NCBI GenBank assembly: GCA_947311175.1
Contig: CAMZKK010000074.1
Span: forward strand, 1 to 7,980
Origin: an uncultured Planctomycetota bacterium
GTDB taxonomy: Bacteria > Planctomycetota > SZUA-567 > JAFGNG01
DNA: 7,980 bases
Reading direction: 5' to 3'
Shown here: positions 7,125 through 7,980 of the stretch, one piece after another
Position numbering within the stretch: position 1 is the first letter of the stretch
How the letters are laid out: every line of letters begins with the position of its first letter
The notes under the pieces: generated by a model
Told to the model about the DNA's origin: nothing
Seen by the model: the letters and a program-made list of their open reading frames with translations, nothing else
Databases searched by the model: none
Made by a program: the position numbers and the translations under genes

Positions 7125-7691
7125 TTACCTTAAATCAAAGACCCAACGAGTTATGCCACTTGAAACACTAAAACTATACGATAACATATATTGCTCCGCA
7201 GCCCTAAAATAGATTCTACTATTTTTAGAGCTAATCAATCTACCGTTTTTATCATAACCAAGAATATGTAATCTTTTGTTTTCCGAACTAGCTCCGTAAT
7301 TTCGCAATAACAATGTTATATAAATAGTTGATGAGGTAAATCTTTTATCAATTACCTTAATCCCCACTTGCGAGTCATCTTGCGATTTTTCTTTAACAAA
7401 AGGGATGTCTGTTTTTTTTATAATTGGCGATGGCGTCTCAACAATAATTGGCAAAGATTTCGTATCCGCCATTACCTCTGAGACAACAGAATTGTTCTTA
7501 TTTTTTTGACAAGTTTTTTTGTCAAGAATTGATTCATTATATTTAATATAATTGTTATTTTCAAGAGTTGCATCTGTCATCTCCTGACAGACCTTAAGAT
7601 ACAAATCTGCTTTCGGTTTTGCATCTTCATCACAACCAACACTAAGTAACATGAGCAGAAAAATAACAATTTGCTTTAAATACATTCTCAT
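7125..7691 (-). CDS. Predicted lipoprotein of unknown function
   Basis: A 188-residue protein with a lipoprotein signal peptide: basic start, hydrophobic FLLMLLSV and lipobox SVGC, so C20 would be lipidated. Mature residues +2 and +3 are Asp-Glu, which in Escherichia coli favours retention in the inner membrane. Whether that rule holds here is unknown. Two more cysteines, C35 and C61, could form a disulfide. Residues 62-105 look like a flexible spacer. The last 80 residues form a predicted beta-rich domain (KVIDKRFTSSTIYITLLLRN, GYDKNGRLIS, ending TRWVFDLR) resembling small beta-sandwich domains of periplasmic lipoproteins. I cannot name the family. It is the first gene of the unit with the secretin, so it may be an assembly or partner protein of that channel. 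The ATG at 7691 has GGA at a proper distance. Confidence 0.8.
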   Translation of the reverse strand: MRMYLKQIVIFLLMLLSVGCDEDAKPKADLYLKVCQEMTDATLENNNYIKYNESILDKKTCQKNKNNSVVSEVMADTKSLPIIVETPSPIIKKTDIPFVKEKSQDDSQVGIKVIDKRFTSSTIYITLLLRNYGASSENKRLHILGYDKNGRLISSKNSRIYFRAAEQYMLSYSFSVSSGITRWVFDLR

Positions 7692-7720
7692 AATAATCCA
7701 TTCAGTAAAACTATCTACGA

Positions 7721-7748
7721 AATATATGCAACAAAATGCTTTTGTAAA
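7721..7748 (-). promoter_or_regulatory. Sigma70-type promoter candidate for the lipoprotein-secretin unit
   Basis: On the minus strand, TTTACA (7743-7748, 5/6 match to TTGACA) and TATATT (7721-7726, 5/6 match to TATAAT) are 16 bp apart. The start site would fall near 7714, leaving about 23 bases of leader before the ATG at 7691. A perfect 6-bp inverted repeat ACAAAA-TGC-TTTTGT (7731-7745) lies in the spacer and overlaps the -35, a typical place for a repressor operator. Confidence 0.55.
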
Positions 7749-7783
7749 TCATTTTATGAAATAAAGATATGGATATACAAGCC

Positions 7784-7810
7784 TAAATTCCGCAGTTAAA
7801 TCGGAATTTA
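7784..7810. repeat. Perfect 9-bp inverted repeat in the upstream element
   Basis: TAAATTCCG (7784-7792) and CGGAATTTA (7802-7810) are exact reverse complements separated by nine bases. No T run follows on either strand, so it is not a standard terminator. It lies within copy B of the conserved intergenic element. Copy A keeps only a degenerate version. It could be a dimeric regulator's operator or a leader-RNA hairpin. Confidence 0.6.
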
Positions 7811-7848
7811 ATTAAAAATTGAGAAGCATATGCCCTTTGTGGGTATAA
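7785..7848 (-). repeat. Conserved intergenic element, copy B (upstream of the lipoprotein gene)
   Basis: The partner of the element at 5313-5363. It shares the CGCAGTT block (7791-7797), AATTTA (7805-7810) and the TGCCCTTT...GGTATAA block (7825-7848), with the palindrome GCATATGC (7826-7833) in the place of GCAATTGC. It is about 12 bp longer between blocks than copy A. It ends about 160 bp upstream of the lipoprotein ATG and lies upstream of the sigma70-type promoter candidate. On the plus strand it contains a consensus-like TATAAT (7844-7849), so a rightward promoter is also possible. Confidence 0.55.
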
Positions 7849-7980
7849 TGGCAGTTGTCTTTTATTTGTTAAATTGTAAGATTTTTTGCATAATATTTTT
7901 GCTCGCTACCCTATGCCCAAATTTACTCCAATGAGTATCTTGCAATCTATACATACTATGTCACTGTCTCTCTCTTTCTC

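Larger units (their letters stand above)
7692..7980. other. Right-end region without an assigned gene
   Basis: It holds the lipoprotein-unit promoter candidate and element B, then AT-rich sequence to the window edge with a CT-rich run at about 7966-7980. Two short frames stay open to the edge: plus strand from ATG 7913 (22 codons, no ribosome binding site seen) and minus strand from the edge to a TAG at 7906-7908 (24 codons). Either could be the end of a neighbouring gene, but neither is long enough to call. Confidence 0.5.

Noticed and set aside
1945..7212. Other plus-strand frames of 60-113 residues opposite cheD, cheA and the secretin, and the short minus frames 2203-2394 and 3202-3492
   Set aside because: All overlap well-supported genes in another frame, have low-complexity or unfamiliar sequence, and lack supporting start signals.
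7966..7980. CT-rich run as a simple-sequence contingency repeat
   Set aside because: It is too short and irregular, is cut by the window edge, and has no gene start beside it that can be judged.

Overview
The window reads as a piece of an AT-rich chromosome of a diderm (Gram-negative-type) bacterium. The evidence is a Sec-exported secretin, which needs an outer membrane, a lipoprotein with a signal peptidase II lipobox, and a CheX/CheD-type chemosensory set. I cannot fix the phylum from the sequence. The tandem-HPt CheA with an internal receiver, the HDOD protein and the absence of CheB/CheR in the window would fit several environmental lineages, for example PVC-superphylum or deltaproteobacteria-like groups. 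All recognised genes are on the minus strand, so transcription runs from high to low coordinates.

Right part (7125-7691 and 5451-7121): a two-gene unit of a lipoprotein of unknown function and a short secretin. The spacing is 3 bp, so they are probably cotranscribed. A good sigma70-type promoter candidate lies just upstream (7721-7748). Middle (5177-5450): a roughly 270-bp AT-rich intergenic region separates the secretin from the chemosensory operon and probably carries the operon's promoter. Left part (1-5176): a very tightly packed operon, cheA (HPt-HPt-REC-kinase-CheW), cheD, a CheY-like receiver with a TTG start, an HDOD protein, a second CheY-like receiver, and a CheX-type phosphatase cut by the window edge. 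Gaps are 2, 15, -1, 1 and 2 bp.

Expected working: CheA autophosphorylates on one or both HPt histidines and passes phosphate to its own receiver and to the two free-standing receivers. CheX dephosphorylates a receiver, and CheD deamidates receptors or binds a CheC/CheX partner. The HDOD protein is a likely output or scaffold next to the first receiver. No receptor (MCP), stand-alone CheW, CheR or CheB, and no flagellar or pilus gene, is visible here, so the output of the pathway is unknown. The secretin next door makes a pilus or secretion link possible but unproven.

The most unusual non-coding signal is a pair of related elements, about 50 to 65 bp, at 5313-5363 and 7785-7848. They lie upstream of the two units in the same orientation and at similar distances (about 190 and 160 bp from the start codons). 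This suggests a shared regulator or leader RNA linking the secretin unit to the chemosensory operon.
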